Assembly: GCF_900115145.1 (NCBI RefSeq)
Contig: NZ_FOVL01000011.1
Coordinates: 1 to 64,000, forward strand
Source: Salegentibacter flavus
GTDB taxonomy: Bacteria > Bacteroidota > Bacteroidia > Flavobacteriales > Flavobacteriaceae
Direction of reading: 5' to 3'
Length of the DNA stretch: 64,000 bases
Below the pieces are notes generated by a model, which saw only the letters and a program-made list of their open reading frames with translations, did not search any database and was not told the origin of the DNA. Made by a program: the position numbers and the translations under genes. This document shows positions 1 to 9,647 of this stretch, in pieces. Within the stretch, counting starts at the first letter, position 1; each line of letters starts with the position of its first letter.

Positions 1-290
1 CCTACCTATCGTAGCCTTGGTAAGCCGTTACCTTACCAACTAACTAATAGGACGCATACCCATCTAATGGCCATAAATGTTTAATAATAATCTCAGGAGA
101 GATCACTATACTATGGGGCATTAATCCAAGTTTCCCTGGGCTATTCCCCTCCAAAAGGTAGGTTGTATACGCGTTACGCACCCGTGCGCCGGTCGTCAGC
201 AAATTAGCAAGCTAATTCCTGTTACCCCTCGACTTGCATGTGTTAGGCCTGCCGCTAGCGTTCATCCTGAGCCAGGATCAAACTCTTCAT
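1..290 (-). rRNA. rrs: 16S ribosomal RNA, 5' part (cut by window start)
   Basis: The reverse complement of 261-290 reads as the universal 16S 5' end (AGAGTTTGATCCTGGCTCAG, then GATGAACGCTAGCGGCAGGC). It continues with the CCTAACACATGCAAGTCGAG segment used by universal primers. About the first 290 nt of the gene are present, and the rest of the rRNA operon lies beyond the left window edge. The mature 5' end is placed at about 290 by analogy with other 16S genes. Confidence 0.97.
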
Positions 291-620
291 CGTTGTTTCT
301 TAATATAATAACAACTATCTAAAGTTTGCACTCAAAGACGACTACTCTAGTCTTAATTCTAAATTATTTGTAAATAGTCTCTCTTAAGATTTCCGCCTTC
401 GCGGAAATGACTCAAGCGACTATATACGCGCTGTCAATTCAATAAATCAATGAACTTAAAACCCCACTCTTTAAATCATTCCCCCCTTCAGGGGAACAGG
501 AAGGGGGCTTCCTTCTTGTTGAAATTAAAGGACTCGAACCTCTCTTTTTACTTACCCACCCGGGATTTCCTGTCAATATCTCTTCGTGAACTCCGCCGCC
601 AGTCTCGCTGAAAGCGGCTG
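291..620 (-). other. rRNA operon leader region
   Basis: This stretch lies between the innermost rRNA promoter and the 16S gene and has no credible gene. On the minus strand it holds a C/G-rich inverted repeat around 480-507 (CCCCC/GGGGG arms) and the palindrome at 389-408. It probably forms the transcribed leader used for antitermination and for the 16S processing stem. I could not identify a definite boxA. Confidence 0.6.
389..408. repeat. short palindrome of the TTCCGC-CTTC-GCGGAA family, copy 1
   Basis: Perfect inverted repeat: ATTTCCGC, loop CTTC, GCGGAAAT, followed by GAC. The same core with the same loop recurs at 16605-16622 and 20144-20161, and degenerate copies occur near 16641 and 53621. 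It sits inside the rRNA leader. Confidence 0.7.
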
Positions 621-653
621 CAAATATACAACTGTTTTTCCTTTACTACCAAA
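621..653 (-). promoter_or_regulatory. rRNA operon promoter, proximal (P3)
   Basis: On the minus strand the -7 element TATATTTG (621-628) lies 21 nt downstream of a TTTG -33 element (650-653). This is the Bacteroidota primary sigma factor pattern (TTTG, about 19-21 nt, TAnnTTTG). The downstream sequence GCAGCCGCTT is shared with the distal promoter, which suggests that the promoter module was duplicated. Confidence 0.75.
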
Positions 654-724
654 TAAAATCTTTGGAAAATTTTAAAGTAAATCTCAGTCTCAAAAGAACG
701 CCTTGCTAGCTGTTTTTGCGGATG

Positions 725-754
725 CAAATATACTATGCTTTTTCTTTATGGCAA
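725..754 (-). promoter_or_regulatory. rRNA operon promoter, middle (P2)
   Basis: The minus-strand -7 element TATATTTG (725-732) is preceded by TTG (752-754) with a 19-nt spacer. It lies about 104 nt upstream of the proximal promoter and has the same TATATTTGCA core. Confidence 0.7.
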
Positions 755-870
755 GAAAAAAGTTTTATTTTTTTTATCACCCCGAAAAAGCTCTCAAAAC
801 CTCCTCTCAATCCACGTTGTTAAAGAACTCCCGCCTAATCCACAACTCTCGTTATCCTTGTAAGCGGCTG

Positions 871-900
871 CAAATATACATCTGTTTTTTCATTACACAA
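871..900 (-). promoter_or_regulatory. rRNA operon promoter, distal (P1)
   Basis: The minus-strand -7 element TATATTTG (871-878) is preceded by TTG (898-900) with a 19-nt spacer. The sequence around it (AGCGGCTGCAAATATACA on the plus strand) is almost identical to the proximal promoter, so the module looks duplicated. Nothing else gene-like was seen between 900 and 1051. Confidence 0.72.
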
Positions 901-1051
901 GACATTTCTGAAATCAGATGATTTTTATGAGATTCTTATCCTATAATTAGCTTCAGCATAAAAATTCTCAGAAAATGATGGAGGAAACAAATCAAATCGG
1001 TGGAACTTTTAGATAAAACCGCTTCCGAAGAGATAAAGATTCAGCAAAAGA

Positions 1052-2965
1052 TTACATAAAAAAGTTCCAGACCAGGCCAAATCTTATCAGAAAATCGGTG
1101 TAGGGATAGCCCGGCGCTACGAAATTATTGTTCCCGTCAATTAGGGAATTCACATTCTCCAGCTTAAAAAAGATACGGGTTTGGTCTATTTTCCCGTTAA
1201 AAAAGAAATCTACAACCGGATAATTCCCGATCTCCTTTTGGTTTTGCACATAAAATTCAGCTAAAACGGGGTCATAGGCGTTGGCTTCGTATTCACTGAA
1301 GTATTTAAAGGTGAACCCGGTTTGGAGAAATAAAGCCCGCCGGAACCAGTGATCCTGATAGTAGGCAGAGTTCCTGGTCACAAAAGCCGGTACTTTTAAT
1401 ACTGAAGTCCCATCCAGGACATTCTGATACATTATAGTATTATCGAGACCAAAAACCCCGAGGTCGAAACCGCGGTAGGCTTTCAGTTTAAAATAGCGCA
1501 ACTGGTCATCATGCTGAAAAGGCTTTACCATCCCTTCCTCATTCAATCCGAAATAAGTGAAATTCTGCACCTGGGTAATTTCGGCATCAATATCGACTAG
1601 TTTTTTTGATTTCGATTTAAAGTAAAGCTGCTGGGTATTTACATTATCGAAATCTGTTTGCCAGTTATAATTAAGGTAATTGCTTTGATAAAGCATAAAA
1701 TTATAATCGGGAAGCCTGCTATTCTGGTTAAAACCGAATTCGATCTCGTTTTCTTCGTTGAAGGCATAGGCAGCCGAGGTGTTCAGATAATTTGAGTTGA
1801 AGTCGCCACCAAAACTCAGCATTGCATCGGCCTTTACACTAAAGCCACCCAGGCTATTTTCGTATTCACCGCCGGCGGCATAATTTGTGCCTTTCAATCT
1901 GTTATCGATCCTGCCTTCGGTAGTATAATAAACGGTATTGTAGCCGTAATTATAGGTAGTGATTGAAGCTTTGGCCTTAAGGTCGCCCAAAACTTCATTG
2001 GTGAACCGGGCGTAGGCTTCGTTGGTAAGTTCCTCCAGGCGAACCACATCATTAAGGTTAGCACTATCGAAGGATTCCCCGAAAATATTGTTCATCGCAT
2101 TGGCCTGCTCAAACTGAAATTTTTTATAATCAAAATTAAAAATATGCCCGAAAGTTAATGCGCTGGTATTATCCGGACGCGGCTCGGCCAAATGATAAAG
2201 ATGGTCAAGGTAAAACCGCTTCCCATAGAGGGTGCTTTGTGCATTCTCAAAATTCATTTCCAAAAGAGAACGATCTTCAAACTCTTCTTCTTTATTGATA
2301 TATTGTTCCATCGCCTGCGGGTTAAACCCACCGTTTTCCTGGTTCATTAGCTTATGGGAAACAAAATGTGACTTCAGCTGGTATTTTCTATTCAGGGTTT
2401 GGTAATTAAGCGTGGTTCTAAACATTCCGGTGCTCGTTAATTGATGCTGATATTTACCTAAAGCCCGAACCCCTTTATGGGCTATAGAGAAATTAAGTCT
2501 ATCGGAAGTATTGATTGTAAAAAAAGCATCAAGCTGCTGCCCCTGCTCGGGCACGGTCTTAAAATATAATTCGGTTAACGGAGTAGGTACACGATAATAG
2601 TAAATATCTTCGACCTCCATAAAACCAAAGTGCCTTGCTCCTGCCACGAATCCAGGCATTAGTTTATCGGTTTCACGTCGCAGACTTAAGGAATTATAAG
2701 TCTGGCCTGTATTTGGAAAGCTTAGTAATTCGAAATTATCCTTTCGGCGGTAATTGAATTTATAATCTTTATGGATATTAAGGGTAGTATCCACAAATGT
2801 AGTATCACTTTCTACAGAAATTATCCTGTAATCTTCAATGGGAGCCTTTGCCAGGCTATCGGTTTGGGTTTGCTGCTGACCTCCCTGTTGATCCCGAGTG
2901 GGAAGTCGATCCTGAGCAATAACCAAAGAAGGTATAAATATCAATAAAAGAAGCAGATTCTTCAT
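1052..2965 (-). CDS. putative outer-membrane porin (Porin_10 family)
   Basis: The protein has 637 residues with a clear N-terminal signal peptide (hydrophobic core, then cleavage near IAQD at residues 16-19). A Gln/Thr-rich linker follows, then a long body rich in alternating hydrophobic and aromatic strands. It ends in an aromatic C-terminus (WNFFM), as expected for a beta-barrel inserted into the outer membrane. The overall sequence resembles the flavobacterial 'putative porin' family (Porin_10), which is an assignment from memory. It is probably a single-gene unit: a TAACTTTG -7 element lies 17-24 nt upstream of the start. The substrate is unknown. Confidence 0.75.
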   Translation of the reverse strand: MKNLLLLLIFIPSLVIAQDRLPTRDQQGGQQQTQTDSLAKAPIEDYRIISVESDTTFVDTTLNIHKDYKFNYRRKDNFELLSFPNTGQTYNSLSLRRETDKLMPGFVAGARHFGFMEVEDIYYYRVPTPLTELYFKTVPEQGQQLDAFFTINTSDRLNFSIAHKGVRALGKYQHQLTSTGMFRTTLNYQTLNRKYQLKSHFVSHKLMNQENGGFNPQAMEQYINKEEEFEDRSLLEMNFENAQSTLYGKRFYLDHLYHLAEPRPDNTSALTFGHIFNFDYKKFQFEQANAMNNIFGESFDSANLNDVVRLEELTNEAYARFTNEVLGDLKAKASITTYNYGYNTVYYTTEGRIDNRLKGTNYAAGGEYENSLGGFSVKADAMLSFGGDFNSNYLNTSAAYAFNEENEIEFGFNQNSRLPDYNFMLYQSNYLNYNWQTDFDNVNTQQLYFKSKSKKLVDIDAEITQVQNFTYFGLNEEGMVKPFQHDDQLRYFKLKAYRGFDLGVFGLDNTIMYQNVLDGTSVLKVPAFVTRNSAYYQDHWFRRALFLQTGFTFKYFSEYEANAYDPVLAEFYVQNQKEIGNYPVVDFFFNGKIDQTRIFFKLENVNSLIDGNNNFVAPGYPYTDFLIRFGLVWNFFM

Positions 2966-2981
2966 TCAAGAGGATTTGCAA

Positions 2982-2989
2982 CAAAGTTA
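2982..2989 (-). promoter_or_regulatory. -7 promoter element of the porin gene
   Basis: On the minus strand this reads TAACTTTG, an exact match to TAnnTTTG, placed to give a very short leader before the start at 2965. A well-spaced -33 TTTG is not obvious; the nearest CAAA on the plus strand (3005-3008) gives a 15-nt spacer. Confidence 0.4.
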
Positions 2990-3159
2990 TATTATTTCAA
3001 AAAACAAAGCCTGTTTTGTAGAAAGTTTTGGGAAATGGCAATTCTAATTATATCCGGACTTACGGTAACTAAATCCCAAGAGCAGATTTAACATAAAGCT
3101 TTCATAAGTGACATACGATTTGTACTCGGATATTAAAAGATTCAAATATCCTTAAAACT

Positions 3160-3191
3160 AGAAGAGGCTGTCTTCTCAGACAGCCTCTTCT
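3160..3191 (-). terminator. terminator of the first SusC/SusD operon
   Basis: Near-perfect inverted repeat with 14-bp arms (AGAAGAGGCTGTCT and its complement) around a 4-nt loop. On the minus strand it starts 20 nt past the SusD stop and is followed by AGTTTTAAG. It could also act as a weak terminator from the other side. Confidence 0.7.
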
Positions 3192-3210
3192 AAATTAATA
3201 TTGTCCCGAC

Positions 3211-4581
3211 TTAATAGCCGTCATTCTGAACCATGTTTGAATTCGCATTCATTTCAGAAAGAGGAATAGGCCATGCAAAAACATAGCTAGGATAATCGAT
3301 AACCTCAACTACCACACCATTAGTTCCAATAGCCTCCATATTCATACCAGTACGAAGCATATCGTCAAACCTAAATCCTTCGAAGATTAATTCTCTGCGT
3401 CTTTCTAAAAGAATATTTTCCTTTGTAGCTTCCGAATATAAGGATGCGCCTCTATTAGCAGGGATTTTATTTAATTGTATTAATGCATCTCCCCCTGTTT
3501 CAAATAAAGCTTCTGCATAATTTAATATTACTTCTTCGTATCGAAACAGAGGAATATTGCTCGTGAAATTCACATTATCAGGATATTTCCCAACATTTCT
3601 GATAAACTCTCCCTCAGTATCCATAATATTAAGACGAACATCTGAATCTTCATAAATATCCAAAACTTCTGGCGTAGCAACAACATCTCCATACCCACTT
3701 CCATCTTCATTGATCTGATACATATAAGCCAAACCATTAATACCAGCATTATCCGTTTGAGTTGCAGCTAATTCAAACATCACATTGGGACCTCCATCAG
3801 CAGCCCAACTGCTAACATACGAATCAGCTGGGATAATTGAAAATAGACCAGAATTAATCACTTCTTCAGAAGCAGTCACTGCTCGAGGCCAATCTCCAAA
3901 ATACACCGCTACCCTAGCTTCTAAAGCTTTAGCTACATATTTTGAGACGATAACATTTGTATTATCGTACTGAGAATCCATCATAGAAAATGCAGTTTCC
4001 AGATCGTTATACACCGCTGCTTTAACTTCATCGATAGTATTTCTAGATGGAAAAAGATCTTCTCCCTTATATTCCGTTATTACAGGAACGCCAAGATTAC
4101 CACTTCCAGTATGTTGTTGTCCATACTCTCGCAACAAATCAAAATGTGCTAAAGCTCTAATAGTCAGTGCCTGGCCCTGAATATGACGACCATAATCAGT
4201 GTCTCCCTCAAGATTTTCTAGGTCAGCAGTGATAATAATATTGGTATTGGCAATTACTTCATAAGCATTATTCCAGATGAGATCGGAATTATTATTATAC
4301 AGGAACTGGCTTTCGGTTGTAAATCTACCAGAGTTACCAGTAGAAAACGTATTATCACTCCGCACCTCATTGGTAATAATAACATCTTGTCCATAATAGC
4401 CGCTACCAGACATAAGGCTATGGATACCTTTAAGTATACTGTAAAGGTTATCCACCTTAGTTACACTCTGCTCAACACTTTTACTTTGCGCCAGCGTTGG
4501 CTCTAAATCATCAGTTGTACAGGATGATATGGCTACTACAAAAGCCATTATCAATACCTTATATTTATAATTTTTCATCAA
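3211..4581 (-). CDS. RagB/SusD family nutrient-uptake lipoprotein
   Basis: A 456-residue lipoprotein with a signal peptide ending in the lipobox SSC (Cys21) followed by acidic residues, which suggests surface display. SusD proteins sit as lids on SusC porins and bind polysaccharide or peptide ligands at the cell surface. Family signs are the TPR-like helical N-terminal half and the C-terminal segments LNYAEALFE (about residue 350) and ERRRELIFEGFRFDDMLR (about residue 393). It starts 7 nt after the SusC gene (4589-7624), so the two are co-transcribed. At 456 residues it is on the short side for SusD. The ligand cannot be inferred because no glycoside hydrolase or peptidase gene lies nearby. 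Confidence 0.92.
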   Translation of the reverse strand: MMKNYKYKVLIMAFVVAISSCTTDDLEPTLAQSKSVEQSVTKVDNLYSILKGIHSLMSGSGYYGQDVIITNEVRSDNTFSTGNSGRFTTESQFLYNNNSDLIWNNAYEVIANTNIIITADLENLEGDTDYGRHIQGQALTIRALAHFDLLREYGQQHTGSGNLGVPVITEYKGEDLFPSRNTIDEVKAAVYNDLETAFSMMDSQYDNTNVIVSKYVAKALEARVAVYFGDWPRAVTASEEVINSGLFSIIPADSYVSSWAADGGPNVMFELAATQTDNAGINGLAYMYQINEDGSGYGDVVATPEVLDIYEDSDVRLNIMDTEGEFIRNVGKYPDNVNFTSNIPLFRYEEVILNYAEALFETGGDALIQLNKIPANRGASLYSEATKENILLERRRELIFEGFRFDDMLRTGMNMEAIGTNGVVVEVIDYPSYVFAWPIPLSEMNANSNMVQNDGY

Positions 4582-4588
4582 TTTATTT

Positions 4589-7500
4589 TTAAAAAGTTAA
4601 ATTAAGACCTACTAAGAATGCTTTGGTTGGAGGTGTTTCCAATCCGGTTTCGCCACCTAGATCCTGTTCTGGATCATAAAGCAAATTATCATCCTTCACC
4701 CATGTTGCCAAATTATTTCCTCTTAGGAATACCCTTACGGAAGTCATTCCAATTTGCTCCATTGCCGAACTAGGTAAGTCATAACCAACTGTTACAGTTC
4801 TAAGTCTTAAGAAGTCTGCATCATATAGGTATTTTGAATGCCTCTGCCATGGTTCACCTGCAGATGTAAATTTACCGTGTCTGGCAATATCACCAGGTTC
4901 CTGCCATCTATCCATCAATGACTGATAACCGTTATAAGCTAAGATTGGGTAACCATTTGTTTGGTGTAAATATAAATGCCATCCTTCATATATCTTATGA
5001 CCTCCGGCATAATAAGCATTTGCATTTACAAAAAATCCTTTGAAACTAAAATTCAAATTCATTCCGGCTGTTAAAGTAGGAATTGCATTTGAACCCTGAA
5101 AAACAGCTTCAGCATCATTAAAGTTAGTAGTTGTTTCACCATCTACCCCATTGACGTAAAACTCTTCCATACCAGTTTCTGGGTTAACACCTGCCCATGT
5201 AGGCATGTAGAATTCTCTAACAGGATGCCCAGTTTCTATTCGGGTTATAGTTGTGGTAATGGTTCTTTCAACACCATTAGGATCTAAAGGCAGTTTAGTA
5301 ACCTCATTTTCAACAGTAGTGAAGTTTCCACCAATACTAAAACTAACATCTTTTGTGTTAACAATATTAGCATTTAATTGAACTTCTAAACCTTCATTAA
5401 CTAAGGCCCCTATATTCCGGGTTTGCGTATTAAACCCAGTGGTTTGGGAAAGTGGCACATCCAACAACAGATCTTCAGAGTTTCTTCTAAAATAAGCGAC
5501 GTTACCAGTTAACGCGTCTTGAAAAAGACCAAATTCAACCCCAACATCCAATGTTTTATTGATCTCCCAAGACAGTTCTTCATTACCAAAAGTATCTACT
5601 ACCTGGGCTCCCTCTCCATTATAATCTACACCATAAGTAAATAAAGATTGATAATTATTCAACCCAATATTAGCATTACCTGTAACACCATAAGAACCTC
5701 TTAATTTAAGGTAATCAATTGCATCTGATGAGCTTAGGAAGTTTTCCTTATGCAAATTCCAGGCTGCACCTATAGAATAGAAATCACCCCATCTATTCTC
5801 TTCCTGAAATCTTGAATTTCCTTCCTTTCTATAGGATAAATTCAGAACATACTTACTATCAAAAGCTGAATATTGAAGTAAACCTAAATATGCACCCATA
5901 TACCAGTCAGAGAAACTCGAAGTAACCGAAAGTGGGGTACCTGCACTTGCTAAGTAAAATAAACCATCATCCGCAAAATTGTTACCATCACCACCCAAGA
6001 AATAGCTACGACTAGCCTGGTATTCCTGCACAGCTTTTAAATTAAAAGCGTGATCCTGATTTATTTCAAAATCATATTCTAAATAATTTTGAAGAACGTA
6101 AAACGCATTTGTTCTGTCATACTGAGAAGCTTCTCCTGAAACTGGTACTCCATAACCATAATTCCTATTACCATAAGTTCTATAATTATAAAGTTGCAAA
6201 TCCACATTGAATTTAGTTCCAGCTTTAAAGCCACTACCTATATCCCAATCCAAGGAATTTCCAGAAATTATACGAGTGAAACGGTTTTCATTAAAATCAT
6301 CCCTGGCACCAATTAGTGGGTTCGGTAAAGCTCCTCCAATTTCTGCAGGAGAACCATCTTCATTATAAGGATACCTAAGGGAATTCATGAAATATTTAGC
6401 AGTTCTAGGACTTGCAAAGTAAGCACTTTGCTCCAAAAATGCATTCTGAAGGGTATACGCTCCAGAATTGTTTGAAGAAAACTTCAAACTTGGACTAAAA
6501 TCTTTAGAAAAATTCAAAGATCCCGATATCCTTTCAAAATCCGACCCAATAACCGTTGCCTCTTGTTGAAGATAACCTATAGATGCGAAAAAACGATTAT
6601 CCTCACCTCCTCCAGAAGCTGATAAACTATGTTGCTGGTATAATGCATCGTCATTAGCAACAGCTTCACTCCAATTAGATTCTGGACGTCCATCTTCATC
6701 CCATTGAGTAAATAAACCAATATTCCCCAATATATAGTCTTCGGCCGCTTGCTCAGAATCAAAATATCCATCATTATAGTATGCTTCAGAAGCCAGCTCC
6801 AATCTTTGCGCACTAGTCAAAGGAGTAGGACCTTTAGTAGCATCATTTTGGAATCCAACCTGAGAACTAAAGTTGTATACAGTTTTACCATATTTTCCAC
6901 TCTTGGTATTAATTAATATAACACCATTAGCTCCTCTTGCACCATATTGAGCCGTAGCAGATGCATCTTTTAAAACTGTTATGGATTCAATAGTAGACTG
7001 ATCTATCGCAGCTAAAGCACTAATACTAGAAGTAGCAGTACTTGCACTTACATTCCCATTATTAACAGGAACACCATCTATAACATATAATGGCTCATTA
7101 CCAGCCGTTATAGAACTTAACCCTCGAATCCTTATGTTCGCAACAGATCCGGGCGTACCAGAAGATTGAGAAACAGTCAAACCTGCAACATTACCCTGTA
7201 ACGCCTGGTCTACAGAAGCGGCAGCGTACTCACTAAGTTTCCCTGCATCAACTTCCACTAAAGAACCAGTAATGTCTGATTTTCGCTGAGCAACATAACC
7301 TGTTATAACAACCTCCTCTAAAGCGGCAGCACTAACAGCCATAGTAACATTATAAACATCAGAAGAACCTACCACAATACTCTGTGTTTCAAATCCCACA
7401 TAACTAAATACAAGCAAATCACCCGGCTCAACAGAAATAGAATAATTTCCATCAAAATCTGATTGAGCACCATTCGATGTACCTTCTTCAATTACGTTCA

Positions 7501-7624
7501 CCCCCGGGAGAGGTAAACCTGTTTCATCGGTTATCGTTCCGGTAACCGTTTTTTCCTGTGCAAAGGTAATTTGCACTACAAACGCTAAGAGTAGCGTAAG
7601 AATTCCATGTAATTTGTTTTTCAT
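4589..7624 (-). CDS. SusC/RagA family TonB-linked outer-membrane transporter
   Basis: The 1011-residue protein carries out TonB-dependent import across the outer membrane with its SusD partner. After the signal peptide (cleavage near FAQE, residues 20-23) comes a carboxypeptidase D regulatory-like domain (about 27-105, VTGTITDETGLPLPGVNV). A TonB-box-like EEVVITGY, a plug domain (about 120-235, with ALQGNVAGLTV and LKDASATAQYGARGANGV) and a long beta-barrel ending in FLVGLNLTF follow. There is no STN domain, so no anti-sigma signalling is expected from this protein. The first 25 residues are nearly the same as in the second SusC (9648-12776), pointing to a paralogue. Confidence 0.95.
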   Translation of the reverse strand: MKNKLHGILTLLLAFVVQITFAQEKTVTGTITDETGLPLPGVNVIEEGTSNGAQSDFDGNYSISVEPGDLLVFSYVGFETQSIVVGSSDVYNVTMAVSAAALEEVVITGYVAQRKSDITGSLVEVDAGKLSEYAAASVDQALQGNVAGLTVSQSSGTPGSVANIRIRGLSSITAGNEPLYVIDGVPVNNGNVSASTATSSISALAAIDQSTIESITVLKDASATAQYGARGANGVILINTKSGKYGKTVYNFSSQVGFQNDATKGPTPLTSAQRLELASEAYYNDGYFDSEQAAEDYILGNIGLFTQWDEDGRPESNWSEAVANDDALYQQHSLSASGGGEDNRFFASIGYLQQEATVIGSDFERISGSLNFSKDFSPSLKFSSNNSGAYTLQNAFLEQSAYFASPRTAKYFMNSLRYPYNEDGSPAEIGGALPNPLIGARDDFNENRFTRIISGNSLDWDIGSGFKAGTKFNVDLQLYNYRTYGNRNYGYGVPVSGEASQYDRTNAFYVLQNYLEYDFEINQDHAFNLKAVQEYQASRSYFLGGDGNNFADDGLFYLASAGTPLSVTSSFSDWYMGAYLGLLQYSAFDSKYVLNLSYRKEGNSRFQEENRWGDFYSIGAAWNLHKENFLSSSDAIDYLKLRGSYGVTGNANIGLNNYQSLFTYGVDYNGEGAQVVDTFGNEELSWEINKTLDVGVEFGLFQDALTGNVAYFRRNSEDLLLDVPLSQTTGFNTQTRNIGALVNEGLEVQLNANIVNTKDVSFSIGGNFTTVENEVTKLPLDPNGVERTITTTITRIETGHPVREFYMPTWAGVNPETGMEEFYVNGVDGETTTNFNDAEAVFQGSNAIPTLTAGMNLNFSFKGFFVNANAYYAGGHKIYEGWHLYLHQTNGYPILAYNGYQSLMDRWQEPGDIARHGKFTSAGEPWQRHSKYLYDADFLRLRTVTVGYDLPSSAMEQIGMTSVRVFLRGNNLATWVKDDNLLYDPEQDLGGETGLETPPTKAFLVGLNLTF

Positions 7625-7810
7625 TATTAAGTTAATTTGAATTAGCCTGAGCCAAAAATCATAATAATTTCTTAATAAAACAAGTAAAATTATACTTAAG
7701 AGTAGTTAAATAGTAAAATACCGGTAAAAGCTTTTTAAATTTTTGTGAAGTTTTACAATTATCCGGAGCGCCTATCTATAATTGAATCGCGTTTTTTGAT
7801 TATAAAAAAA

Positions 7811-7828
7811 GCCGCCCTTTCAGGCGAC
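7811..7828 (-). terminator. second terminator hairpin after the distal SusC/SusD operon
   Basis: On the minus strand GTCGCC pairs with GGCGGC (one G-U pair) and is followed by a run of seven T. It lies 78 nt beyond the stronger hairpin at 7906-7927. Confidence 0.55.
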
Positions 7829-7905
7829 CTTTTCATTACAAATATTAAGTTAATTTATCTCCAGCCTCCGGTGGAATAACATTCTGCTTAAGAAATAGGT
7901 TGAAA

Positions 7906-7927
7906 AACAGGGGCCGAGGCCCCTGTT
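7906..7927 (-). terminator. terminator of the second SusC/SusD operon
   Basis: Perfect inverted repeat AACAGGGGCC/GGCCCCTGTT around a 2-nt centre. It is followed on the minus strand by a T tract, 50 nt past the stop of the SusD gene at 7977. Confidence 0.75.
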
Positions 7928-7976
7928 AGTGTTTTAAATAAGAATCTGTATCGATTATTCAGTACGAGACAGTTTA

Positions 7977-9617
7977 TTAATTTTGATCGCCAGGTCCAAT
8001 ATTTGGATTCGCATCAATTTCCCCTTGAGGAATTTTAAAGATCCAGTTATCATTAAGTGAGGGTCTTTCTTGAAAAAATCCATCCTGGTAGAGTATGGCT
8101 GAAGCTCCAGAACCGCCATCTGCAGCATGATCAATTGCTTCATCCCATCGTATTTTATCTGTGTATAAAAAGCCTTCTCCCCATAGCTCTATCTTGCGTT
8201 GAAACTTAATATGTTCCATTAATGCATCTTTAGAAGTATAAATCGTTGGATCATAAGCACTGTCACGCATTTCGCCCAAAGGTCTTAAAGCATCCTGTGC
8301 AGCAGTTACATTATCTAACATTGCTTCAGCTTCAGCTTCTATCAAATACATTTCTGAAGTACGCATATAGATGATATCATCGGGATCAATAGATCCTGGA
8401 TTTTGTTGTAAAAATTTTACATGCATATATGGATGCAAATTATGACGAGAAGTCCAACCATATTTATCAGTATACTCTTGTATTTTGGCCTCAAAAAGGT
8501 CCCGATCTGTATAGTTAGGATCATTTTCAAAACCACCTTCTCCATTTGCAGCTGAGCTGTTGGTATTTGGAGCATCAGCTAAGAATAAATCTCTTCTATA
8601 ATCTGTATCAGGGATTTGATTGTATAATCTTTTATCTATAATTTTTGGGTTATTTCTATTTTGACTTCCATTGAATGTATTAGCGATTAAGTAAAAATAA
8701 GAACGGAAAAATGTAGTTTCTGTAGTTATAACATTACTACCCCAAATAACTTCAGGAAGAAGATTGGAGTTGAATCCTGACTTATAATCACTTTCACTCA
8801 TAAGTGGATAATTTGCTCTTGCCAATTTAGCAGCATCTGCAGCAGTTCGCCAGTCTCCTTTATTTAATGCTATACGCGCTTTAATACCGTAAGCAACATC
8901 AATATTTAGTTGGGATTTACCAGCTGCACTTCCTGTTGGTCTTGAGGTAGCATCCTCAAAATAGGTTATGGCCGTATTGATATCGTCTTGAATTTGATTG
9001 TAAACCTCCTCAACTGTGGATCTTGGTGCACTAGTGAAAGGAGATTCAGATTTGAATAACAAAGGCACTCCTGGATCAGTCGATGGATTTCCTATTAAAT
9101 AGCCTTTTGCATAATGAGAAACTAATGAGTGGTAGGCCCATGCTCTGTAAGCATATGCTTGCCCAATTATTTCTTTCAATCTGGCATCTTCAACCAAACT
9201 ACCATCTGTGGCTTTTTCGATTATGGCATTAGCACTGGCTATGATGTGATAGCGCTGATACCATAATTGTTCAGATGTTGTGGATGTCTCTTGTGTATGA
9301 GAAATCCATTGTGTCTCATCTTGCCATCCTAAATTATTGGCTCTGGCAGTATGTATTACCCCACCAGGTATATTATCATCAAGTGGAGTCCAATACTGAT
9401 TTCCTGATCTATAGGAAGTTCCGCCTGGAATAATTTGAGCTTGTGCATACAAAAATCTATGCATACCATTTAGTATCAACGCCATGTTCTCTGCGGTTGC
9501 AAAGGCATCAGTTTCAGAGATAGCGTCTGTAGGTGTTGTTTCAAGAAATTCCTCTTCACAAGACGTTAGGGTGAGGAATGCTATAGATAATAGCATTAAG
9601 TTTATTTTTCTTAACAT
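7977..9617 (-). CDS. RagB/SusD family nutrient-uptake lipoprotein
   Basis: A 546-residue surface lipoprotein with lipobox LTSC (Cys20) followed by three glutamates, an acidic stretch typical of surface-exported Bacteroidota lipoproteins. It contains the SusD-type N-terminal helices (AYAYRAWAYHSLVSHYAKG, about 170-190) and C-terminal motifs (EMYLIEAEAEAML, then FQRKIELWGEGFLYTDKIRW). It lies 30 nt downstream of the 1042-residue SusC and must form its lid. It is about 90 residues longer than the other SusD here, and the two are only distantly alike, so the two pairs probably handle different ligands. Confidence 0.93.
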   Translation of the reverse strand: MLRKINLMLLSIAFLTLTSCEEEFLETTPTDAISETDAFATAENMALILNGMHRFLYAQAQIIPGGTSYRSGNQYWTPLDDNIPGGVIHTARANNLGWQDETQWISHTQETSTTSEQLWYQRYHIIASANAIIEKATDGSLVEDARLKEIIGQAYAYRAWAYHSLVSHYAKGYLIGNPSTDPGVPLLFKSESPFTSAPRSTVEEVYNQIQDDINTAITYFEDATSRPTGSAAGKSQLNIDVAYGIKARIALNKGDWRTAADAAKLARANYPLMSESDYKSGFNSNLLPEVIWGSNVITTETTFFRSYFYLIANTFNGSQNRNNPKIIDKRLYNQIPDTDYRRDLFLADAPNTNSSAANGEGGFENDPNYTDRDLFEAKIQEYTDKYGWTSRHNLHPYMHVKFLQQNPGSIDPDDIIYMRTSEMYLIEAEAEAMLDNVTAAQDALRPLGEMRDSAYDPTIYTSKDALMEHIKFQRKIELWGEGFLYTDKIRWDEAIDHAADGGSGASAILYQDGFFQERPSLNDNWIFKIPQGEIDANPNIGPGDQN

Positions 9618-9647
9618 AATGAAATGTTTTAATTTATTGTTTTCTTA

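Larger units (their letters stand above)
7625..7976. other. spacer between the two SusC/SusD operons
   Basis: The 352-nt spacer holds no gene. It contains two minus-strand terminator hairpins (7811-7828 and 7906-7927) and the leader of the downstream susC with the motif CTTAATAAAAC at 7671-7681. No good TAnnTTTG promoter could be placed on the minus strand. Confidence 0.6.

Noticed and set aside
528-544. tRNA T-arm-like sequence in the rRNA leader (minus strand GGTTCGAGTCC)
   Set aside because: No other tRNA arm can be folded around it. It may be chance or a very old tRNA remnant; the evidence is too weak.
703-921. 72-residue frame upstream of the rRNA operon
   Set aside because: It runs through the tandem rRNA promoters and has no recognisable protein features.
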